A stretch of DNA of 11,754 bases from RGIG3040 sp964410675 (GTDB lineage Bacteria; Bacillota; Clostridia; Lachnospirales; Lachnospiraceae): the NCBI GenBank assembly GCA_964410675.1, contig CAYPIB010000084.1, positions 1 to 11,754 of the forward strand. The letters are read 5' to 3'. Position 1 is the stretch's first letter; each line of letters opens with the position of its first letter. Below the pieces are notes generated by a model that worked only from the letters and a program-made list of their open reading frames with translations, made no database searches and was not told the origin of the DNA. The translations under genes were made by a program, and so were the position numbers. Below, in pieces: positions 1 through 7,094 of this stretch.

Positions 1-242
1 ATCTCTTTTTCTGTAAGACTGCTGATTTTCTTGCCCCGATATACGATTTCGCCGCTTGTAATGCGGTCCATCCCGCTTAGAGAATATAGAAGCGTTGATT
101 TTCCCGCACCGGATGCTCCCATAATGACAGTGAAATCACCCTCAAAGACTTCCACATTCACTTTATTTAGAATGGGCAAGGACCGGCGGCCTTGTAAAAA
201 TGATTTGCAGATGTCCTTTCCCTGTAAAAGTACTTTTTTCAT
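1..242 (-). CDS. ABC transporter ATP-binding protein, N-terminal part (cut by left window edge)
   Basis: Only the first 80 codons are present; the gene continues beyond the left edge. It begins MKKVLLQGKDICKSF and has a Walker A motif GASGAGKST followed by LLYSLSGMD, the layout of LolD/MacB-type ATPases that energise FtsX-like permeases. The start ATG (242-240) overlaps the TGA of the upstream adenylate-forming gene as ATGA, so translation is probably coupled. A Shine-Dalgarno-like AGAAGGAGA lies within the end of that gene. The N-terminus is very similar to the full ATPase at 6256-7014 (shared GDFTVIMGASGAGKSTLLY), so the two look like paralogues. A permease gene would be expected next, off the window. 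The family is secure; the substrate is unknown. Confidence 0.93.
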   Translation of the reverse strand, partial: MKKVLLQGKDICKSFLQGRRSLPILNKVNVEVFEGDFTVIMGASGAGKSTLLYSLSGMDRITSGEIVYRGKKISSLTEKE

Positions 243-1585
243 ATGGCTTGATTCTCCTTCTCAAAATCCCTTATGATCAGCCGCTTTTTCCCCGTCTGTG
301 AATCCGGCTTGATTTCATCCACAAACTGTATATAAAACTGCACATAAAAAAGCTTCTTTTCTTTTAAAATCCCTCTCATTTGTTCCAGCATCTGGCGGCG
401 GATTTCATCCCTAAAAGCTATGTCAGAGCTTTCCGCCAGCATCTCAAATGAGTCTTCGCTCGTTTGTCTGAACTGATAATCCAGTAATCCTTCCATGCAA
501 AAGCCCTCAATAGCCAGCGGGTGTAAAAACTCCCGGTTTCCGTCTCCATCGGTAAACCACAGAATATCTTCGTTTCTTCCCAAAAGTCCTATCGCTTTTG
601 TAAAAGGATACCGGCCGCCCTTCTCCGGTTCTTGAAGGGTAAGATGATCCGAAATTTCATAACGGATTAAAGGCTGTGCGAAATTATAAAGAGAAGTCAA
701 ATACATCTGTCCGTCTATCGACTCGATGACGTTCATGTCATCAAACAGGATTACGCCTTCCTCCGGATTAGTTTCCACGCCCAGAGCTAGAGATTCGCTT
801 GCACCGTAAAAATTAACTACCCCGGCATGAAACGTCTTTTCCAAATAGCGCCTTAGACTGCTGCCCAGCGGTTCCCCGCATGAAATGACTCGGAGAACAT
901 TGAGTTCTACTTCACCGTGCTCCACCTGCTCGGTGAGAATTTTTATGGCTGATGGATATCCGATGATGATGTTTGGTTTGAATGTCCGAATTTGCTGAAT
1001 CCACTCGGAAAGCGGTGTTTTAATATCAAGCTGCAGCTGGCTTAAGTGAATGCCGTCGATGCCGTCTCCCACAGCCATCGCTCCTCGGTAAACAATGCGC
1101 GGACCGCGGGCCAGCAGCTTTAAAATCTGTGACATGGACATATCCCACAGCGCCCCGCGGATGATTCCTAACAGCATTTTGCTCCATGCGGCTTCATCAT
1201 ACAGGAAATATCCGGGTTTCCCTGTGCTGCCGGAGGAATGAACCACATGATATTTCCCTTTCAATAGTTTACGGTCTACCGTTTCCTCTGCATCAAAACG
1301 CCGCATTTCCTCCTGCGTCAAATCAGAAACCGTAATCAACTCGTCAAAGTGTGTGAGGAGCTCTGCCTTGCTCAGCTTGGGAAATTGTGTGAGAGGCGCA
1401 GTAGCGATGTTTTCCTCAGTAATCCCCGCCGTCTCAAAGGTTTTTTTGTAGTAACCAGATTGTTCATAAGCAAAGGTCAGTATGTCACGCAGCTTCTTTA
1501 GCTGTAATTTTTTAATTTTTTTATAATTCTTCTTATCATTACGTTTTAGAGTGTATAAATCCCATAGCAATTTAAAATAATTCAT
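239..1585 (-). CDS. PaaK/CapK-like adenylate-forming enzyme (phenylacetate-CoA ligase family)
   Basis: A 448-residue cytoplasmic protein of the ANL (acyl-CoA ligase / adenylation) superfamily, closest in layout to phenylacetate-CoA ligase, CapK and coenzyme F390 synthetase-like proteins. Visible motifs are the phosphate-binding loop SSGSTGKPG (residues 117-125), the adenine-binding YGASES (260-265), PLIRYEISD (305-313, matching the IRYxTGD motif) and a C-terminal TGKKR with candidate catalytic Lys433. It would activate a carboxylic acid with ATP to an acyl-adenylate and perhaps pass it to CoA. No fused carrier or condensation domain is seen. Start ATG 1585 is preceded by GGGAGG, which begins right at the stop of the lipoprotein gene 15 bp upstream. 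The stop overlaps the ATPase start. The acid substrate cannot be told from sequence. Confidence 0.9.
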   Translation of the reverse strand: MNYFKLLWDLYTLKRNDKKNYKKIKKLQLKKLRDILTFAYEQSGYYKKTFETAGITEENIATAPLTQFPKLSKAELLTHFDELITVSDLTQEEMRRFDAEETVDRKLLKGKYHVVHSSGSTGKPGYFLYDEAAWSKMLLGIIRGALWDMSMSQILKLLARGPRIVYRGAMAVGDGIDGIHLSQLQLDIKTPLSEWIQQIRTFKPNIIIGYPSAIKILTEQVEHGEVELNVLRVISCGEPLGSSLRRYLEKTFHAGVVNFYGASESLALGVETNPEEGVILFDDMNVIESIDGQMYLTSLYNFAQPLIRYEISDHLTLQEPEKGGRYPFTKAIGLLGRNEDILWFTDGDGNREFLHPLAIEGFCMEGLLDYQFRQTSEDSFEMLAESSDIAFRDEIRRQMLEQMRGILKEKKLFYVQFYIQFVDEIKPDSQTGKKRLIIRDFEKENQAI

Positions 1586-1600
1586 CCCGTTAAACCTCCC

Positions 1601-2704
1601 TTACTTAATTTTGAATACATAGCGGTTTACATAATTTTCACGGTGATAATAGTGAGCCGTTCCATTATCCAGATTGAATACAATGCTCCATTCGGTGGAC
1701 TCAAACTCTCCGAAATTGCCTTTGCTCACGCTGTCCAGTGCATCCCGTACATCCGACATGTTCATGGTTTCCTTTTCAGAGAGAGCCTGTACTAAAAGAT
1801 CAAACCGTTCATGTGACTGAGCGGTGCCGATTCCGTTCTTCTCGCCCTCGGATAGATAAAAATTTGTCACGACCGGCGTTTCGGTAATGTACATTTCGTT
1901 GTCCACATATTCTACGACAACACTTCGCCCGGTGGTATCTGCCAGAGCAAAGTGGATCATCATACCCATAGAGGCGTGCAGATCATACTGCTCTAACAAA
2001 TCCAGTGCATCCTCTACGCTTGCCGCCTGATTAAGCATCAGGCGAATTGCCGTGGTCGTAGTAATGTCTGGCTTGTCCGTATTCTGATCAATGGCAGCAG
2101 AGTCCTGAATCATATTAACGGATACAACAAATCCTGCTTCGTTCATGCCATCCAGAGGCGCATAGAGTGCCGCGAGAGTTCTCACCTCATTTAACTTAAG
2201 CGCTGCGCTGACTTCGCCGCCGTTTTGGCTGATAAAATCCATATTCACAGTAGAAATAGAGGCATAGCCTGCTTCAGGTTTTGACAAAATCACCAAAGTA
2301 TCGCATTTCTCCCAGTCAAAGTTCCGGCCAAAAAGCCGGTCCCCCTCCGGGCTGGCTACCGCTATGGTGCTGCAACCGAAAAGGCCGCTTAAAATATCAA
2401 AATCAGCCGGCAGATGAGAAGATAGAAATTGGACGACTTCACGATCAGAGGATGCGCCGCCGGCAGCAAGGAACGCTTCTAATCCATCGTCTCCCTCAAA
2501 TTGCACAGCAGAAAATCCATCCTCTAATTGAACGATTTCAGAGGTGAGGGCAATTGCAGTTTCTTCTGTCTCCAAACCGCTTTTTGAAACACTCTCCCCA
2601 TCCGGAAAGGCCTGCGGTGTATTTTCATTTATATTGCCGCACCCGGTCATAAGTAAGGCTATCAATATATTCGCTATTATAAAAACAAGAATTCTATTTT
2701 TCAT
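1601..2704 (-). CDS. Lipoprotein linear-amide hydrolase (choloylglycine hydrolase / C45 acyltransferase superfamily)
   Basis: A 367-residue Ntn-hydrolase precursor. Residues 1-22 form a lipoprotein signal ending LLMTGC, so Cys22 should be lipidated and the protein displayed outside the membrane. The catalytic module starts at Cys111 (FGCSTIAV); spacing to LFGRNFDWE (Arg127, Asp130) equals that in bile salt hydrolases. Further matches to their active-site residues are DGMNEAG (Asn188), VVTNFYL (Asn281) and SHERFDLL (Arg300). Family members cleave linear amides such as conjugated bile acids, penicillin V or N-acyl amino acids, or transfer acyl groups (isopenicillin N acyltransferase). The nucleophile lies behind about 88 residues of propeptide, so Gly110-Cys111 self-cleavage is expected. 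ATG 2704 was chosen over the GTG at 2713 because the Shine-Dalgarno is 8 nt before the ATG and overlaps the GTG. First gene of the operon. Confidence 0.88.
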   Translation of the reverse strand: MKNRILVFIIANILIALLMTGCGNINENTPQAFPDGESVSKSGLETEETAIALTSEIVQLEDGFSAVQFEGDDGLEAFLAAGGASSDREVVQFLSSHLPADFDILSGLFGCSTIAVASPEGDRLFGRNFDWEKCDTLVILSKPEAGYASISTVNMDFISQNGGEVSAALKLNEVRTLAALYAPLDGMNEAGFVVSVNMIQDSAAIDQNTDKPDITTTTAIRLMLNQAASVEDALDLLEQYDLHASMGMMIHFALADTTGRSVVVEYVDNEMYITETPVVTNFYLSEGEKNGIGTAQSHERFDLLVQALSEKETMNMSDVRDALDSVSKGNFGEFESTEWSIVFNLDNGTAHYYHRENYVNRYVFKIK

Positions 2705-2712
2705 TTGCTTCA

Positions 2713-2718
2713 CTCCTT
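2713..2718 (-). promoter_or_regulatory. Ribosome binding site that fixes the lipoprotein start
   Basis: Read on the minus strand this is AAGGAG, 8 nt before ATG 2704-2702. A longer frame from GTG 2713-2711 would share a base with this site and leave no spacer, so the ATG is the better start. Confidence 0.75.
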
Positions 2719-2740
2719 ACACTGTAATTTAGTTGTTTTT

Positions 2741-2769
2741 ATTGTAACAGTGCGCTATATAAATAACAA
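2741..2769 (-). promoter_or_regulatory. Predicted sigma-A promoter of the lipoprotein operon
   Basis: On the minus strand: -35 TTGTTA (2769-2764), a 17-nt spacer, and -10 TACAAT (2746-2741). It lies 37 bp before the lipoprotein start and faces away from the LysR gene. Inferred from consensus match only. Confidence 0.7.
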
Positions 2770-2779
2770 ATACTTATAT
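2757..2779. promoter_or_regulatory. AT-rich inverted repeat, candidate LysR-regulator operator
   Basis: Perfect 6-bp arms ATATAA (2757-2762) and TTATAT (2774-2779) with 11 bp between. It covers the -35 box of the operon promoter and lies upstream of the LysR promoter, where a LysR-type protein commonly controls a divergent target. The arms are AT-only, so chance occurrence is quite possible. Confidence 0.35.
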
Positions 2780-2796
2780 TGGATATGCCTCTATAC

Positions 2797-2825
2797 TTTA
2801 CAAGCATAGATAAAAGTGTTATACT
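2797..2825 (+). promoter_or_regulatory. Predicted sigma-A promoter of the LysR gene
   Basis: TTTACA (2797-2802), a 17-nt spacer, then TATACT (2820-2825). Transcription would start near 2832, before the GGGGGA ribosome binding site and ATG 2853. Confidence 0.72.
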
Positions 2826-2852
2826 CTTTTCAAAAGAAAGGGGGAAGTCTCT

Positions 2853-3722
2853 ATGGAACTTCGTGTTTTACAATATTATTTAGCGGTCACACGGGAGCAA
2901 AGTATTTCCGGCGCTGCTGCATCGCTGCATCTTTCCCAGCCTACCCTGTCCCGTCAGCTGAAGGATATGGAGGAGGAGCTGGGAAAGCAGCTTTTTATCC
3001 GCAGCAACCGAAGAATTACACTGACAGAGGAAGGAATGATACTGCGTAAGCGTGCAGAGGAAATTCTCGATCTGGTAGGAAAAACCGAGAGGGAGATTGC
3101 TTCTTCTGATGAAGTCATTGCCGGGGATGTCTATATTGGTTCAGGTGAAACAGACAATGTCCGTCTGTTTGGCAAGGCTGCGCAGGAATTGCAGGAACAA
3201 TATCCAAACATCCATTATCATATTTCCAGCGGTAATTCTGTATATGTTCTGGAACAATTGGATAAGGGACTCATTGATTTAGGACTGATATACGAAAACA
3301 TTGACCCCAAAAAATATGAATCCATAGAGATTCCGCTTAAGGACACATGGGGGGTGCTGATGCGCCGGGATTCTCGGCTCGCTCAAAAAGAAACTGTCTC
3401 ACCGGAGGATCTTTGGGATAAGCCGCTGATTCTTTCCCGCGAAGTAAAACCAGGGGTAAATTGGCTGAAAAAGGATATCTCTAAGCTGAATGTGGTTGCC
3501 ACTTACAATCTGGTGTATAATGCCTCGCTTTTGGTAGATGAGGGATTGGGCTATGCACTGTGCTTTGATAAACTGATTTACACCGAAGGGAATTGCAGCC
3601 TTTGCTTCCGGCCGCTTTCTCCCCGGTTGGAATCCACTGCAACGCTGGTATGGAAACGCTATCAGGTGTTCTCCAAAGCGGCAGAGAAGTTTCTGTTGAA
3701 AATGCAGGAAATTACAAAATGA
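2853..3722 (+). CDS. LysR-type transcriptional regulator
   Basis: A 289-residue protein with the standard LysR layout: an N-terminal winged helix-turn-helix (residues about 1-60, recognition segment AAASLHLSQPTLSRQLKDME, then LGKQLFIRSNRRITLTEEG), a linker helix to about residue 85, and a type-2 periplasmic-binding-like effector domain (about 90-285). Such proteins usually autorepress and activate a divergent target when a small ligand binds. It is the only plus-strand gene in the window and is divergent from the amidase operon, so that operon is the likely target. The ligand may be the amidase substrate or product (inference). AAAGGGGGA precedes ATG 2853. The stop TGA sits in the centre of a short palindrome (3714-3728) with no T-run, so no convincing terminator follows. 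Confidence 0.95.
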   Translation: MELRVLQYYLAVTREQSISGAAASLHLSQPTLSRQLKDMEEELGKQLFIRSNRRITLTEEGMILRKRAEEILDLVGKTEREIASSDEVIAGDVYIGSGETDNVRLFGKAAQELQEQYPNIHYHISSGNSVYVLEQLDKGLIDLGLIYENIDPKKYESIEIPLKDTWGVLMRRDSRLAQKETVSPEDLWDKPLILSREVKPGVNWLKKDISKLNVVATYNLVYNASLLVDEGLGYALCFDKLIYTEGNCSLCFRPLSPRLESTATLVWKRYQVFSKAAEKFLLKMQEITK

Positions 3723-3820
3723 TTTTGTTATGTGCCAGCCGTCTCACATCATCGGCGGTCACAATCACCGTCTCATTCTTGGATTCGATGTGGATGTGGA
3801 CGTCTATGTAAAAGAGGGCA
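3712..3820 (-). pseudogene. Possible 3' remnant of an unidentified coding sequence
   Basis: On the minus strand an open frame runs from an in-frame TAA (3840-3838) to a TAA (3714-3712). The translation has protein-like composition, with pieces such as YIDVHIHIESKNETVI and TADDVRRLAHNKI, but no plausible ATG and no upstream coding continuation. Its end overlaps the LysR 3' end by about 11 bp, and the terminator of the ABC operon lies across its beginning. It could be a scar left by insertion or deletion, or chance. I do not recognise the family. Confidence 0.25.
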
Positions 3821-3822
3821 TG

Positions 3823-3855
3823 AAAAAACCGCTTGCTTTACCGGAAAACAAGCGG
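3823..3855 (-). terminator. Rho-independent terminator of the TCS/ABC operon
   Basis: On the minus strand, CCGCTTG (3855-3849) pairs with CAAGCGG (3835-3829). Three more A-T pairs lie inside beyond one mismatch, with a loop of about 5 nt. A run of six T follows (3828-3823). It begins 56 bp after the permease stop. On the plus strand no T-run follows, so it does not serve the LysR gene. Confidence 0.85.
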
Positions 3856-3911
3856 CTGATATGTAGTAGGCGCGGCTGACCTTTATCTTTTTGACCAGCG
3901 TATGAATTGTA

Positions 3912-6254
3912 CTATTCCCCTGTAAGCAGAGCCCTGGGAGCAATTTTTTTAATTTTCAAAGACAACAGACATGCAATCGCAAACGCAAATAATATAAGTC
4001 CTATTCCTGCTATCGTGATAAAATCAACGGGAACAATAAAGGAACATTTCACAATGCCGATACCTCTTAAAAATAGTGCTGTCAAAGGATTGATGATAAA
4101 GCTGCACCCAACGACTCCAATAATCGTTGAAAAGACAATTGACGGCATAAAAGAGAGTGCTGTCTGTAAAATGAGCTGTCCTGTCGTAAAGCCGAGTGCT
4201 TTCAAAATCCCGTAATCCTGCTTTTTATTATTCAGCATTGTTCGTACAAGCAAATAGAGCACAAATACAATGATAATTGCACTTAATATAAGAATGGCAA
4301 CAACGATTATTGTCATCAGTGAAACATAAACGGAACCTGCTGTATTTAACATTACCCTCATATTGACCGTTGCGTTTATTTTATTTCCAAACCGTTCTTT
4401 TACCTCTGAATTAAAAGTATCTATATCCGTTCCATCCGTAAGATTCATATAGTAACTGGTACTTTGAAGTTTATCTAAACGTTCGTAACCTGATCTAGTT
4501 ATTAAACAGTCCTTACCAAGCATGTTGCTTATTTGGGTAAAGCCTGAAATGATATATTTTGCTTCCTTTCCGCTTGCTGTTATTACTATCTCGTCTCCTA
4601 TTTTCAAATCATGTTCTCTTGCGTATTTTCCGCCAATTGCTATCTCATTATCGTATTTTGGAAACCTCCCATCAAATACAATGCTTTGGTTATTTACATC
4701 CGAAAAATCATCTGTAAGAGTTGCCTCCAGCACAACACCACCGACATGGCGAACTTCAACTGAATTATAGAGATAAACTTTTTCGACGCTCTGATCATTA
4801 TTCATTTCCTGTAAAAAATCATTTTCGCTTTCGGTATTCATATTAATCCAGCTATCTGCTGTTTCGCCGACGATAAGATTGAAAAATGGTGCTGTATTTA
4901 CAATCATATTTTGAGTCATCAATCCTGAAAATACCACGACCAGCGAAAGAACGAGCATGGTAATACAAACGGTTGCATTATGCTTCTTACCCGAAAGTGT
5001 TGTTTTGAGCGCAAGTGCAAAATTGAGCGGAGCTTTGGATTGTTCAAGCGGAATGTGATTTCGCTTAAAGTTATGCGTTTGTACTCCTTGACGAAGTGCA
5101 ACAATAGGCTCTACCTTCTTGATTCTGCGTGAAGAGAATAACACCACCAGTGCAATCGTGCCGCCTAAAATGACCAGCGTCAGCAGCAGCGGCAATGGTA
5201 AAAACCGAACCTGATACGGTATTCCTGTCTGAGAAATCATCATTGTATTTACAAAGGGAAACAGACCATAAGAAATGCCCGCACCAACTATGGCAGAAAT
5301 CAAAAAAATTCCTAAAAACTGCAATAAAAGAGAAGAAATAATCTGTTTACTTGTGTATCCAATCGCTTTCAATGTGCCAAGATTTTTCATATTTTCCTGA
5401 ATATAATTGACAATATTGGACGCAATCACGACGAGCGAAATTAAAAGAACAAAAAACGCCATTGCGTTCATAATTCCTGAACAAATCATTTGTGAGATAT
5501 AGCGGGATTGTTTCACAAGTGTGTAGGAATTACTTATGGTTTGTGCTTCGGGGTAATGTGAAGCCACCATATTTTTCAGCGTTGCCTCAAAGTCCTCGCT
5601 TTTCGTTTTATCCTCTATCCGCACGGAACAGAGTGTGGCTTTCGGTGCATAGCCTGTTTCTTCCAGTTCCTTATATTTATCTTCCGTCAAGATAACCTCG
5701 ACCATACCGCAATTATGTGAGCCTATCATAACACTGTTGAAAAAGCCGCATACGGTATAGGTTACTTCATTGCTCCCGATCGTAACTTTAATTGTTTTGC
5801 CAACCGCTATATCGCCCGATTTATACAGTATGGGCATATAAATTCCGCTTTGTATCTTACTGTCTTCCACAATTTCTATTTGTCCAATTAAACGGGAAAG
5901 AGCGGTTTGTTTTTCGAAAATAACAAGCTCTGAGTTGATTTCACCGTCGTTATACTCAAATAAGCCCGGTACATGCATGATATGATCCAAAGTAAACTCA
6001 GTGGTACGTTCATCCCTTTCAAGCGTTTGGGTAAGAGACTTCCGCATTTCATCACTGTCCCTGTCAACCACAACTGTAACATGTTCGGCATTTAACTTAT
6101 CGTGGTAACGGTCAAAATTCTGTTTATAGTCCATCGACAGCATAAGCCATAAATTAAGCATTAATGCCGCAAGCAAGATAAGTACGATAATGGCAATCGT
6201 CTGCCCTTTTGCTTTGCGTAAATTAGAGCGTGCCAGAAGAAAGCTTTTTCTCAT
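3912..6254 (-). CDS. ABC transporter permease with two FtsX-like domains
   Basis: A 780-residue membrane protein. Membrane segments by eye: about 18-40, 262-285, 305-335, 353-374, then 428-446, 643-672, 695-722 and 744-766, giving eight in two 1+3 blocks. Large extracytoplasmic domains lie at about 41-255 and 447-640. Each block carries the FtsX coupling motif after its first helix of three: NLGTLKAIGYT (291-301) and YGILKALGFT (681-690). This is a fused double MacB/FtsX-type unit, so one polypeptide could form the whole pore. Such proteins export compounds or drive envelope events by mechanotransmission. ATG 6254 was chosen, 1 bp after the ATPase stop and behind GGGGTGG. A 43-residue extension is possible but would run inside the ATPase gene. 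The substrate is unknown; TCS linkage suggests a peptide or envelope-stress role. Confidence 0.92.
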   Translation of the reverse strand: MRKSFLLARSNLRKAKGQTIAIIVLILLAALMLNLWLMLSMDYKQNFDRYHDKLNAEHVTVVVDRDSDEMRKSLTQTLERDERTTEFTLDHIMHVPGLFEYNDGEINSELVIFEKQTALSRLIGQIEIVEDSKIQSGIYMPILYKSGDIAVGKTIKVTIGSNEVTYTVCGFFNSVMIGSHNCGMVEVILTEDKYKELEETGYAPKATLCSVRIEDKTKSEDFEATLKNMVASHYPEAQTISNSYTLVKQSRYISQMICSGIMNAMAFFVLLISLVVIASNIVNYIQENMKNLGTLKAIGYTSKQIISSLLLQFLGIFLISAIVGAGISYGLFPFVNTMMISQTGIPYQVRFLPLPLLLTLVILGGTIALVVLFSSRRIKKVEPIVALRQGVQTHNFKRNHIPLEQSKAPLNFALALKTTLSGKKHNATVCITMLVLSLVVVFSGLMTQNMIVNTAPFFNLIVGETADSWINMNTESENDFLQEMNNDQSVEKVYLYNSVEVRHVGGVVLEATLTDDFSDVNNQSIVFDGRFPKYDNEIAIGGKYAREHDLKIGDEIVITASGKEAKYIISGFTQISNMLGKDCLITRSGYERLDKLQSTSYYMNLTDGTDIDTFNSEVKERFGNKINATVNMRVMLNTAGSVYVSLMTIIVVAILILSAIIIVFVLYLLVRTMLNNKKQDYGILKALGFTTGQLILQTALSFMPSIVFSTIIGVVGCSFIINPLTALFLRGIGIVKCSFIVPVDFITIAGIGLILFAFAIACLLSLKIKKIAPRALLTGE

Positions 6255-6255
6255 G

Positions 6256-7014
6256 TTACCACCCCATTTCTGAAAGGAAGGCCGACAGCTTTTGGTGTCT
6301 TTCCATATCGCCGTTTTTATATTTACCCAAATTGCACTCGCCCATAATAATGCCGTCCTGTAAATACAAAATACGATTTCCACGACGGGCAGAACGTTTA
6401 TCGTGCGTTACCATAACAACACTTTGACCCTGTTCGTTGAACTTTGTCAGCGTATCTAAAACATCAAGCCCCGTTCTAGAATTAAGTGCACCGGTAGGCT
6501 CATCGGCAAATAAAATTTCAGGGGAATTGATCAGCGCACGGACGATTCCTACCCGCTGCGCCTCTCCGCCGGATATTTGGGTAGGAAACTTCTTTTGTGT
6601 TTCTTCAGAAATATCCACTGCTGCAAATAATTCTTTTGCCTTTGCCACAATTGCCTTTTTATCCTTATTGACAAGAAGTCCTGCACAAAGCACATTATCC
6701 ATAACAGACATTCCATCAATTAAGTATATTTGTTGAAAGACAAATCCACAATGGTCACGTCTGAATACTGCCAGTCCGTCTTGGCCAAAATCAGATATTA
6801 CATGATCCCCAAAAGTAATCGTACCGAGTGATGGTGTATCCATTCCCGAAAGGGCATATAGAAGCGTGGATTTCCCGGCACCGCTTGCACCCATAATCAC
6901 GGTAAAATCACCCTGATTAAGTTTTAAATCAATGTTTTTTAGAACGTGCTGCAAAGCTCCTCCGCTCGAAAAGGACTTGCTTAAATTTTCAGTTTTTAAA
7001 AGTATTTTTCTCAT
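6256..7014 (-). CDS. ABC transporter ATP-binding protein (LolD/MacB type)
   Basis: A complete 252-residue ATPase. Walker A GASGAGKST is at residues 42-50, the Q-loop VFQQ at 92-95, the signature SGGEAQ at 148-153, Walker B ILFADE at 167-172, DEPTGAL follows it, and the H-loop His is 204 (MVTHD). All catalytic elements are intact. It drives the permease encoded 1 bp downstream. AAAGGAGG lies 7 nt before ATG 7014. The 75-bp gap upstream to the kinase gene carries phased repeats and a candidate -10, so the transporter pair may have its own TCS-controlled promoter as well as readthrough from the regulator genes. It is closely similar at its N-terminus to the partial ATPase at the left edge. Confidence 0.96.
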   Translation of the reverse strand: MRKILLKTENLSKSFSSGGALQHVLKNIDLKLNQGDFTVIMGASGAGKSTLLYALSGMDTPSLGTITFGDHVISDFGQDGLAVFRRDHCGFVFQQIYLIDGMSVMDNVLCAGLLVNKDKKAIVAKAKELFAAVDISEETQKKFPTQISGGEAQRVGIVRALINSPEILFADEPTGALNSRTGLDVLDTLTKFNEQGQSVVMVTHDKRSARRGNRILYLQDGIIMGECNLGKYKNGDMERHQKLSAFLSEMGW

Positions 7015-7039
7015 ATTGAGCCTCCTTTATACACGTTCC

Positions 7040-7094
7040 ATTTTACTTTTTCAATTCTTAAACGTCTTTAGGTAAACCTTAAATATTCCTTAAA
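7040..7094 (-). promoter_or_regulatory. Candidate TCS-controlled promoter with phased CTTAAA repeats
   Basis: CTTAAA (plus strand) occurs at 7057, 7078 and 7089, spacings of 21 and 11 bp, so all lie on the same helix face. A degenerate CTTTAG at 7066 lies between. The last copy overlaps the kinase stop codon. On the minus strand a -10-like TAAAAT (7045-7040) follows, with no good -35, as is usual for activator-dependent promoters. OmpR-family regulators bind direct repeats about 10-11 bp apart, so this is the likely site of the response regulator encoded at 8352-9032. An imperfect dyad around AGGTTTACCT (7078-7069, minus strand) is an alternative reading. Confidence 0.5.

Noticed and set aside
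2705..2713. GTG start of the lipoprotein at 2713
   Set aside because: The Shine-Dalgarno overlaps the GTG and has the ideal spacing for the ATG at 2704.
2281..2732. Plus-strand open frames opposite the lipoprotein gene, and similar antisense frames elsewhere
   Set aside because: They lie opposite well-supported genes, lack ribosome binding sites and show no recognisable motifs.
3714..3728. Palindrome ACAAAATGATTTTGT as a terminator for the LysR gene
   Set aside because: The stem is AT-rich, has almost no loop and no following T-run. It coincides with the stop codon and is probably chance.
6255..6383. A 43-residue N-terminal extension of the permease
   Set aside because: It would lie wholly inside the ATPase gene in another frame. 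The start at 6254 has a Shine-Dalgarno and the usual FtsX-type N-terminus MRKSFLLARSNLRK.
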